Below are positions 13,338 to 25,055 of a stretch of DNA of 64,000 nt, one piece after another (position 1 is the first letter of the stretch; each line of letters begins with the position of its first letter). The stretch spans positions 639,443 through 703,442 of the forward strand of contig VZQC01000565.1 of the NCBI GenBank assembly GCA_009823505.1, written 5' to 3'. The translations under genes and the position numbers were made by a program. The notes under the pieces are model-generated. The model saw nothing but the letters and a program-made list of their open reading frames with translations. It was not told the DNA's origin and searched no databases. Source of the stretch: Rhizomys pruinosus (lineage: Eukaryota; Chordata; Mammalia; Rodentia; Spalacidae).

Positions 13338-13500
13338 ATGGGCATGGTGGCGCACACCTTTAATCCTAGCACTTGGGAGGTAGACGCAGGCAGATCTCTG
13401 TGAGTTCAAGGTCAGCCTGGTCTACAGAGTGAGTTCCAGGACAGCCAAAGCTACAGGGAGACTCTGTCTCAAAAAGACAAACAAACAAACAAACAAAACA
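13338..13500 (+). repeat. B1 SINE
   Basis: Near-complete B1 from 'gatgggcatggtggcgcaca' to 'gagactctgtctcaaaaaga', followed by a (CAAA)n tail. Confidence 0.95.
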
Positions 13501-13726
13501 GTGATCTTATAATATATAGTAGATTTTATCATCAGTGAAAGTGGGAATCTGGAGCTATTATACAGGTAATTCTAAAACAGCACTTTATAACTTACCAAAA
13601 TATGGCAATTTAGTCGTTATAAAGGCCAGTTTAGAACTAAGGGGTAACTAAAGATTTTATGCTTAAATTATAAGAATGTCAATTTTTAATGTAAAAAGAA
13701 AGAAAGAAACTCTTCCAATTCAGGTG

Positions 13727-13806
13727 ATATGTGTATGTATGTATATATTTATATATGTATATATATATACATATATATATGTATATATATGTATATAGAG
13801 ATATAT
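13727..13806. repeat. TATG/TA-rich microsatellite
   Basis: Compound TATG and TA repeat of about 80 bases. Confidence 0.93.
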
Positions 13807-13833
13807 TGGGAGTTTTTTTCTTTTTAGTTTTAC

Positions 13834-14013
13834 CCTTTTTTTTTTTTTTGTTATTTTTTGAGTATAGGGTCTCCCTTTTTAGTGCCAGGTGTCCTGGAGC
13901 TTCGTTTGTAGGTTCCAGGCTGGCCCTTTTGTAACCCATCTAGATATCACTATACATATCCCTCTGCCTACGAGTGCTAGGATTAAAGGCGTGCTCGACC
14001 ACCAATGCCAGCG
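13834..14013 (-). repeat. Diverged B1 SINE
   Basis: Minus-strand B1 landmarks, seen on plus as 'agggtctccctttttagtg', 'ctggagcttcgtttgtagg', 'ctgcctacgagtgctagg' and 'attaaaggcgtg', follow a T-rich stretch. It has several small insertions. Confidence 0.85.
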
Positions 14014-14227
14014 TAATATTAAGATATACTTGAATCAAATTACACAGATAGGAAGGAAAAAAGGAATTTCCATGGTTAAAGTATCACTGTATTTGTTAAC
14101 GATTCTATTTTTGCGCGTATCGACAAAGTTCATTTAATTTATTTTGAATGCTATGTGTATCATAAAAGTTCAAAAAGAAATGACTAGTAGAAAACCTGAT
14201 GATTGAAACACACAAAATGCCAATAAA

Positions 14228-14472
14228 TTTTTTTAATTTTTTTATTTATTTCTGCTCCATGTGTATGAATGTACTGTCTCGCATGCAGTTCTGCGCACCT
14301 CGGTCGTGCAATGCCGCGGAGTTCAGAAGAGGGTCTCGGATTCCCCTGGAACTGGAGTTCCTCCTGGAATTGGAGCTTCAGCGGTTCTCACCGCCATGTG
14401 GTGCTGGGGATCGAACCGGGTCCTCTGTAAGAGTGGTCGCGCTCCTTAACCGCTAGGCCATCTCTCCAGGCC
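14228..14472 (-). repeat. B2 SINE, duplicated-core type
   Basis: Minus-strand copy with T-rich start, both core copies (around 14345-14380) and the 'ctggagagatggcctagcgg' head at the high-coordinate end. Low divergence. Confidence 0.95.
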
Positions 14473-14934
14473 TCACACGTCCAACTAAAATTTTTAAAAA
14501 AAGAAGAAAAAAGCTGATATCATTTGTCTTCTTTGAATAAATTTAAAATAGTGTAGTAAAGCTTATAGTATTATATGATTAGAAATTTGTTAATTTTAAA
14601 AAACTTATCCACAGGACAATAAACAGAATCCATAATTCTAATGTTACGCAGGAGTACCTCTATAAATTCTTTCACTTGGGTATTTTGCGAAAGGAACATG
14701 AGCTATTATGGTGAAGATATTTACCAGATACTTCCTAATATTTTGGTAATCATAGAAAAAAAACCATAAATAGTTTAGAATGACTTCTGGTGTGATGAAA
14801 TTGTTTGCAAAGTTTTGGAAAAATGGTCCTGGTGCTGTTTCCATTATCGATTTGATTTAAGTGATATGTGTATCTACACAATAGAGTTCTGTTTGTTTTT
14901 GTTTTTGTTTTCGCTTTGGTATTTAAATGTTTAA

Positions 14935-15130
14935 TGCTTTTATATTGAGATGCTTTGTGCATTTTACATTTTTTTCCAATTCAGATCAGGCATAATTTCC
15001 TTTCCCTTCCACCCCACCCCCACCCCATCACCAGATATTCATTCTGCCATAACTGTTCCTGCATCTTTCGGGTTTTTCTGTCTTTATTTTATTTTTTGCT
15101 ATAAGTGATAATCCATTGAGTAAAGCATCC
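14935..15130 (-). mobile_element. LINE-1 3' end, 5'-truncated
   Basis: On the minus strand the order is 'ggattatcacttata', 'atggcagaatgaatatct', a G-rich run, 'cctgatctgaattgg' and 'gcacaaagcatctcaata'. This matches the LINE-1 tails at 40735-40962 and 42655-42806. The element may run on to about 15560, but I could not recognise that part. Confidence 0.75.
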
Positions 15131-15903
15131 TTTGTGCAAAAACCAATCTGCAGGCTATTATGCCCAAACCCCCACAGCCACACCACTTAAGTGGAGGGTG
15201 ACAAGGTTGGTTTGTTCAATCAAGTTGATTCAATGAGTGTCCAGACTACAACGCTGTGTTTCACCGTTCACCCTAATAGCAGCCTTTACATTCTACCAAT
15301 GCCCCCTCTTCCACAGACTATTCCCTAGGCTTAGAGGAAAGGGGCAAAGGTGATTGGAATTATTAAAACTGTGCATCTCTCTCTGGAGTTGTCGTTTTGG
15401 ATCTGGTCAATTCTGGCTGTTTCCTTTCATGGGCTGACAGTTTGTTCAGGAGTAACCTTTCGATCCTACTAATGAAGCACAAGCAATTAGATATATAGGT
15501 ATTTAAGCAGCACTAATAGTTATGGTAGGTTACTTTGGCATAGACACATATGTTTGGATGATATGTTAATCCATGAATTACATTTTTACCCCCTGATAAA
15601 TATGACAGAGTTCTGTTTTGAAAGCAGTTGATAAAGACCTAGAGGGTGTGTATGGTGACAGGAGAATAAGAACTTTAGTGTTAGGAAATCGCTGTGGCTA
15701 TTTTGCCAAATAGATACAAACATGAATGGAAAGATTCACATTCTGAAGCACAGACCTACATGTCTTTGTAAGGGAAAAAGGGTTTTATGCTATGGATTTT
15801 TAATTCAGTATGCCATAGCTTTCACATGCACTTTAACTTATGCTAACTTTGCTGCCTCCATAAGATATTAAGCTTTTTTTTTTTTTTTAGAAATGCTAAT
15901 GAT

Positions 15904-16180
15904 GGGCTAGAGAGATAGTTCAGTGGTTAAAGAGCACTGAGTTCAGTGGTTAAAGAGCACTGAGTTCAGTGGTTAAGAGCACTAGCTGCTCTTGCAGAGG
16001 ACCCAGGTGTTATTCCCAGCACAGATATGGCTGTTAACAACCATCTGAAACTCCAGTTCCAGGGGAGGCCATCACCTTCTTCTGACCTGTTTGGGCTTTG
16101 CATTACATGGCTGCACTTACAGACACTCAGGTAATACACTTAGACTAATAAAATAAAAATAATAAAATAATTTTTTAAAA
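15904..16180 (+). repeat. B2 SINE with triplicated head
   Basis: Older B2 in which a 23-bp unit, gttcagtggttaaagagcac plus tga, occurs at 15918-15940, 15941-15963 and, slightly changed, from 15964. Flanks aaatgctaatgat (15891-15903) and aattgttaatgat (16181-16193) form an imperfect target-site duplication. Confidence 0.93.
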
Positions 16181-16357
16181 AATTGTTAATGATGAATTTA
16201 TTCTCATTTTAGAATGTCTAATGTCAAGAGTTAGAGTCCTTGTTTACAAAGTAATTTTAATCTTAAACAAATCATCAATGCATATATGCAAATAAATATG
16301 GGAACTGTATGTTAATTGGCTATTATCATAAAGCTATTTCAACACTCCAAATATATT

Positions 16358-16605
16358 GGGCTGGAGAGATGGCCTAGCGGTTAAGAGCGCCGACCGCTCT
16401 TACAGAGGACCCAGGTTCGATCCCCAGCACCCACATGGCAGCCGAGAACCATCTGAAACTCCAGTTCAGGGAGAACTCCAGTTATAGGGGAATCTGACAC
16501 CCTCTTCTGACCTCCGCAGCATTGCACGACATGGGTGCACAAACCTGCATGAAGACAGTACATTGATACACATACAGAAATAAACAAAATTAAAAAAAAA
16601 TCAAA
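16358..16605 (+). repeat. B2 SINE, duplicated-core type
   Basis: Full-length copy with both core units and an exact 12-bp flank duplication, actccaaatata (16344-16355 and 16606-16617). Confidence 0.95.
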
Positions 16606-16705
16606 ACTCCAAATATAAAATAATATCAGGAATAGATAAGATTAGTGATGCAATTAAACATCCAATTTTACAAGGTTATCTGCTACTTTAAAAATACTAG
16701 TGTGA

Positions 16706-16857
16706 GCCAGGTGTGGTGGCCCATGCCTTTAATACTAGCACTCAGGAGGCAGAGGCAGGTGGATCTTTGTGAGTTCAAGGCCAGCCTGGTCTACAGAGTG
16801 AGTTCCAGGATAGCTGGGGCTACAGGGAGACCCTGTCTCGAAAAGACCCCCCCAAAA
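16706..16857 (+). repeat. B1 SINE
   Basis: Near-full-length B1 ending 'gaccctgtctcgaaaaga'. Flanks aaatactagtgtg (16692-16704) and aaatcctagtgtg (16858-16870) are a 13-bp target-site duplication with one mismatch. Confidence 0.96.
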
Positions 16858-17632
16858 AAATCCTAGTGTGGAAAAAGGAGGGCATTTTAGACTGTTATTT
16901 ATAAACTATAAGAAGTCACCAATTATTTAATTTCTTCATTAGGAAGAAAGTTTCCAAAAATGTGCTGAATAGGTAAAAAAAAATTAAGGATTTGACTAAA
17001 TTTATGAAGGGAAAAAGATTATTAATAGCAATGTATTCCTCTACTGACAAATGATTCCTTTTTATCCTTTCTCTTTTCTTTGTAAGTTAAGATTTACTTT
17101 AACATTTGCTTCTCCAGCTAAGCCATTAAAGCTTATCAGGGTCAAAATGGAAATATTATATATCATGGAGCTCTGCCTGTTAATACTTATAATGTCCTGC
17201 TCTTGTTTTATACATGATAGGAAGTAATTAATTATAAATGCCATCATCATCTAATTACAATGGAGAATTTTTCAGAATCTCTTTGTGTATTTTCAAATGG
17301 CTTCTTAAATCAGAGCCAAAAGTTCTTTTGGCAAAGCAGCAAAGTTGTTTTTATATATCTTTAGTTGGAATTTGGACCAAATACATTCACAAATGCAGAT
17401 TAATGTTTTACCCATTGTTATGCTCCCATAAATATGCATATACTAGTGAAAGAGATACAACTGACTTGCAAAAAGAAGCATACATGCTTAATTAAACATA
17501 GCTCCTTTATGCTCAACATTAGACATTCAAAACATAGCTGCAGATTAAGCAACTTTATATATAACCTATGACTTTTATTCATTTGGTTTTTATTTTCCCT
17601 TTTATGTAGTCAAGTTGAGAGTTGTCTACCAA

Positions 17633-17855
17633 GGGGATGGAGAGATGGCTCAGATGTTAAGAGAACAGGCTGCTCTAGCAGACAACCCAGGTTCAGTTCC
17701 CAATACCCACATGGTAGCTAATTACCATCTATAACTCAGGTTCCAGGGAATATGACACCCTCTTCTAACCTCCATGGGTATTATATGACACAGGCGCACT
17801 TATATACAGGCGAGCAGTACATTCATACACAGAGTAAAAATAATTAAAAAATAGT
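17633..17855 (+). repeat. B2 SINE (copy 1 of duplication)
   Basis: Older B2 with head 'ggatggagagatggctcaga', 'cccaggttcagttccca' and an A-rich tail. Its twin lies at 18947-19170. Confidence 0.92.
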
Positions 17856-17924
17856 TTTCCTTCTCTAGCCTCAAAATATTCATAATCACAAGTTTCCTAT
17901 CTTCTATATTCTCACATGAGAATA

Positions 17925-18302
17925 AAATCAACTTGACACACCTGAGTAGAGGGAACCTCAATTCAAGAATTTCCTCTAGTGTATTGGCCTGTGGCCATGA
18001 CTATGGAGCATATTCTTGACTGTTGAGTGTTATGGGAGGGCCCAATCCAGTGTGTGCACTGCCACCCCTGGGCTGGTGGTCCTGGCTCACATAAGACTGG
18101 CTGAGTACAGGCCAGAGGAGCAAGTCAGTAATCAGCGCTCCCTCCATGATCTCTGCTTCAGCCTCTGCCTCCAGGTCCCTGCCCTAAGTTCCCTCAGTGA
18201 TGAACTGTGACATGGGAGTTGTAATATAAAATAAACTTTCTTCTCCAAGTTGGTATTGGTCAGTGTTTTCTTGATATCAAAAGAAAGTAACCAGGATGTT
18301 GT
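17925..18302 (+). repeat. URR1-like repeat (copy 1 of duplication)
   Basis: Landmarks 'aaaatcaacttgacacacct', 'gtattggcctgtggccatga', 'gggagggcccaatccag', 'gtgatgaactgtgacatggg' and 'aataaactttcttctccaag' are shared with the element at 61012-61425. I recognise the family as the ubiquitous rodent repeat URR1, catalogued as a non-autonomous hAT-type element. The family name is from memory. Confidence 0.7.
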
Positions 18303-18806
18303 TTGTAGACTTTCTTCTTCCCTCATCATTTTATCCCCTGCGTGCTTTCTTTAAGCACTGTAGATGGTTTCAACTAGCAGATTGCCATCATGACTCATTC
18401 CTTCCTTCTAGTAGGTTCCTGCCCTAGTTAACCAACATTCTCCATTAAACATTTTTTACTCTCAATTGAACTCCATTTATAATGTTTCCATGGGTGAATA
18501 GCAAGCGACCTTATAATTTTCTAAACGCATCAACTTTTTCAGAAGCGTGTGGAATTTACCAGTCCACACACTGTCAGAATACTTATCTTCCTTAGAAATT
18601 CCTAACATCTTAGTTATTCTCATAAATATTTATTCAAACATTCTATATTCTACTGCTCATTAATTTATTTTAAGATATTCTTATTACCCTTAACCTCACA
18701 GAAGTAAGTGTTCTTTTCTAGCTACTTTTATAACACCAACAAAATTTTAAGTAGAAATAAAACTCAACTAGAGAAAATGCTGAGTTTGTTAAAAATGTAT
18801 TTTTCT

Positions 18807-18859
18807 GGGGCTGGAGATATGGCTCAGTAGTTAAGAGCACTAGCTGTTCTTGGAGAGGA
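18807..18859 (+). repeat. B2 SINE fragment ending at the N
   Basis: The first 53 bases of the B2 whose full version is at 20121-20345. It is broken by the assembly join, not by biology. Confidence 0.93.
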
Positions 18860-18860
18860 N
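18860..18860. other. Ambiguous base (N) marking an assembly join
   Basis: This is the only N in the window. The text changes abruptly from a B2 head to sequence already seen 1314 bases earlier, as expected at a scaffold or gap-filling junction. Confidence 0.95.
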
Positions 18861-18946
18861 AAGCAACTTTATATATAACCTATGACTTTTATTCATTTGG
18901 TTTTTATTTTCCCTTTTATGTAGTCAAGTTGAGAGTTGTCTACCAA

Positions 18947-19170
18947 GGGGATGGAGAGATGGCTCAGATGTTAAGAGAACAGGCTGCTCTAGCAGACAAC
19001 CCAGGTTCAGTTCCCAATACCCACATGGTAGCTAATTACCATCTATAACTCAGGTTCCAGGGAACATGACACCCTCTTCTAACCTCCATGGGTATTATAT
19101 GACACAGGCGCACTTATATACAGGCGAGCAGTACATTCATACACAGAGTAAAAATAATTAAAAAAATAGT
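18947..19170 (+). repeat. B2 SINE (copy 2 of duplication)
   Basis: Twin of the B2 at 17633-17855 with one substitution (aacatg for aatatg) and one extra A in the tail. Confidence 0.92.
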
Positions 19171-19239
19171 TTTCCTTCTCTAGCCTCAAAATATTCATAA
19201 TCACAAGTTTCCTATCTTCTATATTCTCACATGAGAATA

Positions 19240-19617
19240 AAATCAACTTGACACACCTGAGTAGAGGGAACCTCAATTCAAGAATTTCCTCTAGTGTATT
19301 GGCCTATGGCCATGACTATGGAGCATATTCTTGACTGTTGAGTGTTATGGGAGGGCCCAATCCAGTGTGTGCACTGCCACCCATGGGCTGGTGGTCCTGG
19401 CTCACATAAGACTGGCTGAGTACAGGCCAGAGGAGCAAGTCAGTAAGCAGCGTTCCTCCGTGATCTCTGCTTCAGCCTCTGCCTCCAGGTTCCTGCCCTA
19501 AGTTCCCTCAGTGATGAACTGTGACATGGGAGTTGTAATATAAAATAAACTTTCTTCTCCAAGTTGGTATTGGTCAGTGTTTTCGCGATATCAAAAGAAA
19601 GTAACCAGGATGTTGTT
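19240..19617 (+). repeat. URR1-like repeat (copy 2 of duplication)
   Basis: Twin of 17925-18302. Most differences between the two 1.3-kb copies fall in this element. Confidence 0.7.
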
Positions 19618-20120
19618 TGTAGACTTTCTTCTTCCCTCATCATTTTATCCCCTGCGTGCTTTCTTTAAGCACTGTAGATGGTTTCAACTAGCAGATTGCC
19701 ATCATGACTCATTCCTTCCTTCTAGTAGGTTCCTGCCCTAGTTAACCAACATTCTCCATTAAACATTTTTTACTCTCAATTGAACTCCATTTATAATGTT
19801 TCCATGGGTGAATAGCAAGCGACCTTATAATTTTCTAAACGCATCAACTTTTTCAGAAGCGTGTGGAATTTACCAGTCCACACACTGTCAGAATACTTAT
19901 CTTCCTTAGAAATTCCTAACATCTTAGTTATTCTCATAAATATTTATTCAAACATTCTATATTCTACTGCTCATTAATTTATTTTAAGATATTCTTATTA
20001 CCCTTAACCTCACAGAAGTAAGTGTTCTTTTCTAGCTACTTTTATAACACCAACAAAATTTTAAGTAGAAATAAAACTCAACTAGAGAAAATGCTGAGTT
20101 TGTTAAAAATGTATTTTTCT

Positions 20121-20345
20121 GGGGCTGGAGATATGGCTCAGTAGTTAAGAGCACTAGCTGTTCTTGGAGAGGATGTAGGTTTGAATCCCAGCACCCACAC
20201 TGTTGCTAACGGCCATCCATAACTCCAGTTACAGGGGATCCAATGCCCTCTTCAGACTTCCATGTGCATTGCATAACATGGCTGCACTTATATATTTTCA
20301 GGAAATATACATACACACAAAACAAAATAAATAAAATATTTTTAA
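20121..20345 (+). repeat. B2 SINE
   Basis: Complete older B2: 'ggggctggagatatggctca' head, 'ccagcacccaca', single core 'actccagttacaggggatcc', tail with AAATAAA units. Confidence 0.93.
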
Positions 20346-20617
20346 AATTTCGTTTTCTAAATTTAGGGTAGAAAATTAGTTTAATTTTGAAATATAGAAA
20401 AGAAATTGTTATAGTAGATAATTTCCCAAAAGTATAATTTTGAATATTTATGTGGCTGCGGATAGAACAGAACAAAATTTTTCTTATTTCTTATATTTTT
20501 CTTATTTCTCTATCTTCCTCTATAACCCACAGGTAAGCATTTCCACCCCACATGATGCTGTGTTTGAGGTTCTCACAACTCCCCTTACCATCTCTGTGAA
20601 CTTGAGGACTGCACATC

Positions 20618-20770
20618 TCTTTTTTTGTCATTTTGAGACAGGGTCTTCGTTTAGTCTCACCTGGCCTGGAGCTCACTATGTAGACCAGGCTGGCTTTGAA
20701 CTCACAGAGATTCTCCTGTCTCTGCCTCCAAAGTGCTGGGATTAAAGGCATCCACCACCACACATGGCTT
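20618..20770 (-). repeat. B1 SINE
   Basis: Minus-strand B1, seen on plus as 'gagacagggtcttcgtttag', 'gtagaccaggctggctttga' and 'gctgggattaaaggca', with a T-rich start. Confidence 0.95.
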
Positions 20771-20867
20771 GAGGACTACATTTTAATAAATCCCTCCTCA
20801 AAGAACTTGGTCTTCATCCTCATCTGTCTATGCCTCACACCTCTCTGCCCACCAGCACATCATCTTC

Positions 20868-20915
20868 TTTATTTTTTTTTTCTTTCTTTTTTTTTTCTTT
20901 TTTTTTTTTTTTTCC
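20868..20915. repeat. Poly(T)/TTTC-rich tract
   Basis: About 45 bases of T with scattered C, not clearly attached to a SINE. Confidence 0.9.
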
Positions 20916-21224
20916 TTTGTGCCCTAATTCTTCCTAGCATTCATATGCTATCTCCAGTCATTCAGATTCCAAAAGCATTTAAAACAGCATTTCTTTCCTT
21001 CTTTTCATCTAGCTCAACCATGGAGCAGATTATTTAGCCTCTATCTTCATAATAACTGATCAGGTTTAGCAATTCCTTTCACCTTGCAAATAATCTCACT
21101 ATTGGTTTGTAGTGTGGTTGGCTTTTGTCCATTTGTTTGGTTGGGTTATTTTGTTCTGTTTTGGTTTCAGAATTTGTTGTTGTCATTGTTGTTTGGCGGG
21201 GGGAGAGGATAGGCTTCTTTGTTC

Positions 21225-21358
21225 TTTGAAACAGAGCCCCATCAAACCCACGCTGATCTCGGACTTGCTATGTAGCTGAAGCTGGCCTTGAATTCCTGAT
21301 CCTCCTATCTTCCTCTCCCACGTCTAGGATTACAGGGCGTGCAGCCACGGCCAGCTTT
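21225..21358 (-). repeat. Old B1-related SINE
   Basis: On plus: 'tttgaaacagagcccc', 'gctatgtagctgaagctgg', 'ccttgaattcctgatcctcc' and 'ctaggattacagggcgtg'. This fits an older B1-class (7SL-derived) SINE more than the young B1s here. Confidence 0.7.
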
Positions 21359-21739
21359 GTGGTTGGTCAGACGGGGATTAACTGAACACATGGCCTTCAC
21401 TGTAATGACTTTTTAAATGGTTCTGCCCAGAGGTTCTGACTCATTTTCTTCAAACAACTTCTGGAGAACGCTTCGGGCTCTCATGCTCCATTACCTTCCC
21501 ATAGCATGTTACCATGCAAGGCATTCATATTCTACCAAAACAAAATGGTCATTTCTCTACCTTACATACACACACTTGTTCCTTCTCATTCACAGATTTG
21601 TCAATCCCAAATGGCTGTTTTTTCAAGTTTGCTTATTAAAAACACTGCTTGAAGGACACTGCCTATCAGTCATATATTTCCTTTTATCCTAGTACCCCCA
21701 TCACATTTTATTTACTGCTCTCATAAAGGGCTTCTTGCA

Positions 21740-21968
21740 GGGCTGGAGAAAGGGCTCAGTGGTGAAGAGCAACGGCTGCTCTTGCAGAGGACCCAGGTTC
21801 AGTTCCCAGCACCCACATGACTGCTAACAATTGTCCATAACTCCAGTCCCAGGGGATTTGGCATCCTCTTTCAACCACTGTGGGCATTTCATAATACAGG
21901 TACACATACATACATGTGGCTAATACACTCATACACATAAAATACAATAAAAATAATAAAAAACAAAA
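21740..21968 (+). repeat. B2 SINE
   Basis: Older B2 with head 'gggctggagaaagggctcag', 'cccaggttcagttcccagca', single core and an A-rich tail. Confidence 0.94.
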
Positions 21969-21987
21969 TACTTTTTAAAAAAAGAAT

Positions 21988-22116
21988 TTTTGGGTCTTTT
22001 TGAGACAGGGTCTCCCTGTAGCCCCAGCTGTCCTGGAACTCACTCTGTAGACCAGGCTGGCTTTGAACTCACAAAGATCCACCTTCCTCTGCCTCCCAAG
22101 TGCTAGGATTAAAGAA
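21988..22116 (-). repeat. B1 SINE, missing its 5' end
   Basis: A clear minus-strand B1 from 'ttgagacagggtctccctgt' to 'gtgctaggattaaag'. The first roughly 20 bases of the element are absent. Confidence 0.94.
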
Positions 22117-22209
22117 TTCTTGCTTTCCACTTTATAGTATAATTATCTGTATAATTTTCATTGTCATCTATTTTTTAGATTGCATATTCATTAAAAAAGT
22201 CATCAATTA

Positions 22210-22365
22210 GGCTGGGTGTGGTGGCATACACCTTTAATCCCAGCAGTTGGGAGGCAGAGGCAGGCAGATCTCTGTGAGTTCAAGACCAGCCTGGTCTACA
22301 GAGCTACAGAGCAAGCTCCAGGCCACCTGGGACTAAAAGGAGACCGTTCCTCAAAAAAATAAAAA
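22210..22365 (+). repeat. B1 SINE with small internal duplication
   Basis: B1 from 'ggctgggtgtggtggcatac' on; 'ctacagagctacagagcaag' shows a short local repeat where other copies read 'ctacagagtgag'. Confidence 0.93.
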
Positions 22366-22783
22366 GAGCAATGAAGTATAGACCATAAGAGTATTTAAAA
22401 AATACTTGTTAAATTGTGTTAACCAAACAGAGCTTCCCCAGCAATTAAGACAATTTATTAAAATAATTCCTAAAAGGCAGTTTGCTTTATAAATATTTTT
22501 GTACAGATTAAAAAAGAGATTGAGAAAAACACAAATGTAGACCATTCCACTGCCTCAATATAAGCATGTCTATGAGGAGTAAGTAAACTCACAGGAATTA
22601 GTGGAGTACTTATAAGCCAATAAGAAAGGCCTTGACACATTACTATAGTTTTTATCACATACTGGAGAGGCTCTAAATAATTAAAGAGCCTGCCTTATCC
22701 CCAAGTATTAATTAAAAAAAGAAGAAAACTTGGTAAATGTTAGCAATGTGTTCTACAGAAGCAAACAAATTAGAATAACATAC

Positions 22784-22843
22784 CTTATAACTGAGATAAC
22801 CAAGGAGTATGGTTTCAAATAGACTTATCAATGCCACTGAGAC
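22784..22843 (-). CDS. Kcnt2: Kcnt2 exon, transmembrane segment S2
   Basis: This 60-nt exon encodes VSVALISLFETILLGYLSYK (about residues 109-128), essentially helix S2. The acceptor is TTTGTATTCTAG and the donor GTATGTTA. It starts and ends on codon boundaries (phase 0 at both sides). It joins SLPLWGLQ upstream to GNIWEQ downstream, as expected for the KCNT family. It contains no stop. On the minus strand the preceding intron is 2212 nt; the following one is 15.8 kb as assembled and includes the N-flanked duplication around 18860. Confidence 0.95.
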
Positions 22844-25055
22844 CTAGAATACAAATTTTATCCTAATGAGAAAATGGAAGAAAATTAAAATGTGTTCATA
22901 AGTCTAGAATTAATTTTATATAAGTTTATGAACATGTATAAATATTGTATATGTACCTATGCATAATATATACATATATATAATGTTTATATTTATGTAG
23001 GTATTATTACTACCTAAATTTCAATGCTCAAATGATGAGCTGCAAGCCACATTTTGCTAATTTCATTACAGTTTTGCTTTAATAATTTCTGGTATCCTTG
23101 AACATTTTTTTATTCATTGTCTTAAGTTTAATGGAAATGTCAAATATCCAAACTTGGTAAAATGGGTAAGATAAGTAAGGAACAGAATCTTAGATGTGCA
23201 CGTTTCTAGAATGCACCATCATACACAAGGTTCCTTTCCAGCAAGCCCATGCTCAAATAAATCAGCCTTTTCTCACAGAAAACAGAATAAAAGTTTCAAA
23301 CTGAACAGTCAATCCCATATCATCTAACTTCAAGCAAAATGAAATGCCAACATCCTTGAATTTACTAAAAGTTGACCATTTCATCCACTCAAGATATTTG
23401 AAAATATTATTTGAACAAACTGTATAACTGCTTTGTGATTAGAGAATTTCTAGTTTCATTCTAAGGAACATTTCTTCTCCTTGTGCTCTACTGTATACAG
23501 AATCTCTATTAATTCTTGGAAAATCTTGGAACAGAAAATAAGTAAAGATATATTGAAATAATCCTTCATTGATTTATTACTAATTAGTAAAATGCACTAA
23601 TTACAATGTTTTTATGATATCAGAGAATTGAAGGCAAGGCTTTCCATATTCCAAGCAACTGGTCTACCACTGAGCAACACATCTAGTCTCATTAAAATGA
23701 AGAATAGAATGAAAGAAGCAACCACAAACAAGAACTTATTAAAATACCTATTATCATTATAGACTAAGACAGTTATGAATCAGAAAAGGCATTTCTTGGA
23801 GTTTTAAATTTTATTTTCTACTGGAATGAAATGTTCAAATTTAAGTGAATAAGAAAATACGGGAACAATAAAAGCAGATGAATGCACAGTTCAAATAAAA
23901 CCTCTCCAGGAACACATGCAACCACTCGAAATTATAAGAGAAACTGATAGCTCTCAGATTTTCTCCACAAATCCTCTAACACGATTATGCTACATTCTAT
24001 TAGTTGTATCCCCATATGATCTCTAGAGCTTCTTAACATAAATCATTTCATACCCTATTTAGAACAGCATTTGCTTTAAATTATTACTAGTAAATAAAGG
24101 CAATTTGAATAGATATAAATATTTTAATAACTATATATTACTACTTAGAAAATATTAATTTATTTTAAAATTATTTTATTAATTACTAATATAGGAATTT
24201 ACATAAAACATATTTCAATGAACATTTAAATATCTGGAGAAGAGTATTTGTATATGTAATTGGCACATGCATATTCGAAATCATATAATATGAGCCTGGC
24301 ATTTTAAGGCAAATGAAGCATCTTGTCTAAAAGTCTACCAAACTCAAAGAAGTTTTTCCTCCAATCTCAAGTCTTCTGTATATTAGTGATTCTACCTTCT
24401 GCTTCATTTACACTCTTAAAAAAAATAACAGAAAATTAAAATGATGTGTGCTATGTAAACAGAAGTAGAAGTGATCAGGACCTTACAAAAAGTTTGCTTG
24501 ACATTAAATCCAATAAATAAATTTAAAAAGGTTAGTGTAGTGGGCTCCAGGGAGGAGCTGGATAATACAGTTCTGATAGGTTTTTCTCTTCTTTATAGAT
24601 GACTTTCTTAAGGAACCCTTCTAACTAGAGCATATTCTTACTTTACACAATTATTTGTGAGGTATTTAAGCTTATATGTTGTTTTTTAGAATGTACCATT
24701 TTCCTGTGAAAACACATAGTAAAAAGTACGCAATAATTGTGGCGCCTGATCAATTTTAAAGAAGATCCATAAGTGGACCATGTGAAGTAGTCTGGGAAAC
24801 GTGGTGTGTTGGGATACTGCTTTGTCTTTTCTCATACTCAGAAATGCTCTGTAAAATCAAATCCAGATTGCCAGAAAATTTTCAGAATATAGAGTGCAGA
24901 GCTTAGGAAAACATGAAGAAAGTTAAAATGTTAGCCTACAGTGTTCATCAAAATTAAGCAGAAAGGAAAAGTCAACTTAGTCATTAATAATTTTCTTTCC
25001 AATAATTTTTCTCAATGAGAAATGAATAAATACAGAAACAGAGGTTGTACATAAC
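22844..25055 (-). other. Kcnt2 intron between the S1-S2 loop and S2 exons
   Basis: This 2212-nt intron is the least repeat-laden stretch. Apart from an ID-like fragment at 23620-23692 and a short TA-rich patch near 22930-22990, I recognise nothing in it. Confidence 0.85.
23620..23692 (-). repeat. ID-like SINE fragment
   Basis: The plus strand reads 'aaggcaaggctttccatatt' then 'ctaccactgagcaacaca'. This resembles the reverse complement of the ID head and B box ('ctcagtggta...'). It is diverged and tail-less. Confidence 0.5.

Larger units (their letters stand above)
17547..18859. repeat. First copy of 1.3-kb N-flanked duplication
   Basis: This segment and 18861-20173 are the same sequence, offset by 1314. 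I count about ten small differences, all before about 18265; from there to the end the copies are identical. The copy stops exactly at the single N, inside a B2. A sequence-gap join of two haplotype or overlapping contig ends explains this best. Confidence 0.97.
18861..20173. repeat. Second copy of 1.3-kb N-flanked duplication
   Basis: Starts immediately after the N with aagcaactttatatataacc, as at 17547, and stays collinear to 20173. Differences from copy 1 include one extra A in a poly(A), one missing C near 19455 and scattered substitutions. Sequence after 20173 continues the B2 that copy 1 leaves unfinished, so this copy holds the true right-hand context. Confidence 0.97.
6977..22783 (-). 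other. Long Kcnt2 intron between S2 and S3 exons
   Basis: The intron is 15.8 kb as assembled. It contains many SINEs, an Lx-type LINE-1 3' end (10990-11990), a second LINE-1 3' end (14935-15130) and the N-separated duplication at 17547-20173. Stretches with nothing recognised include 7760-10270 (with an A15 run near 8250), 12430-13330, 14480-14920, 16870-17540 and 22380-22780. No exon-like open segment with splice sites was found. Confidence 0.85.
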
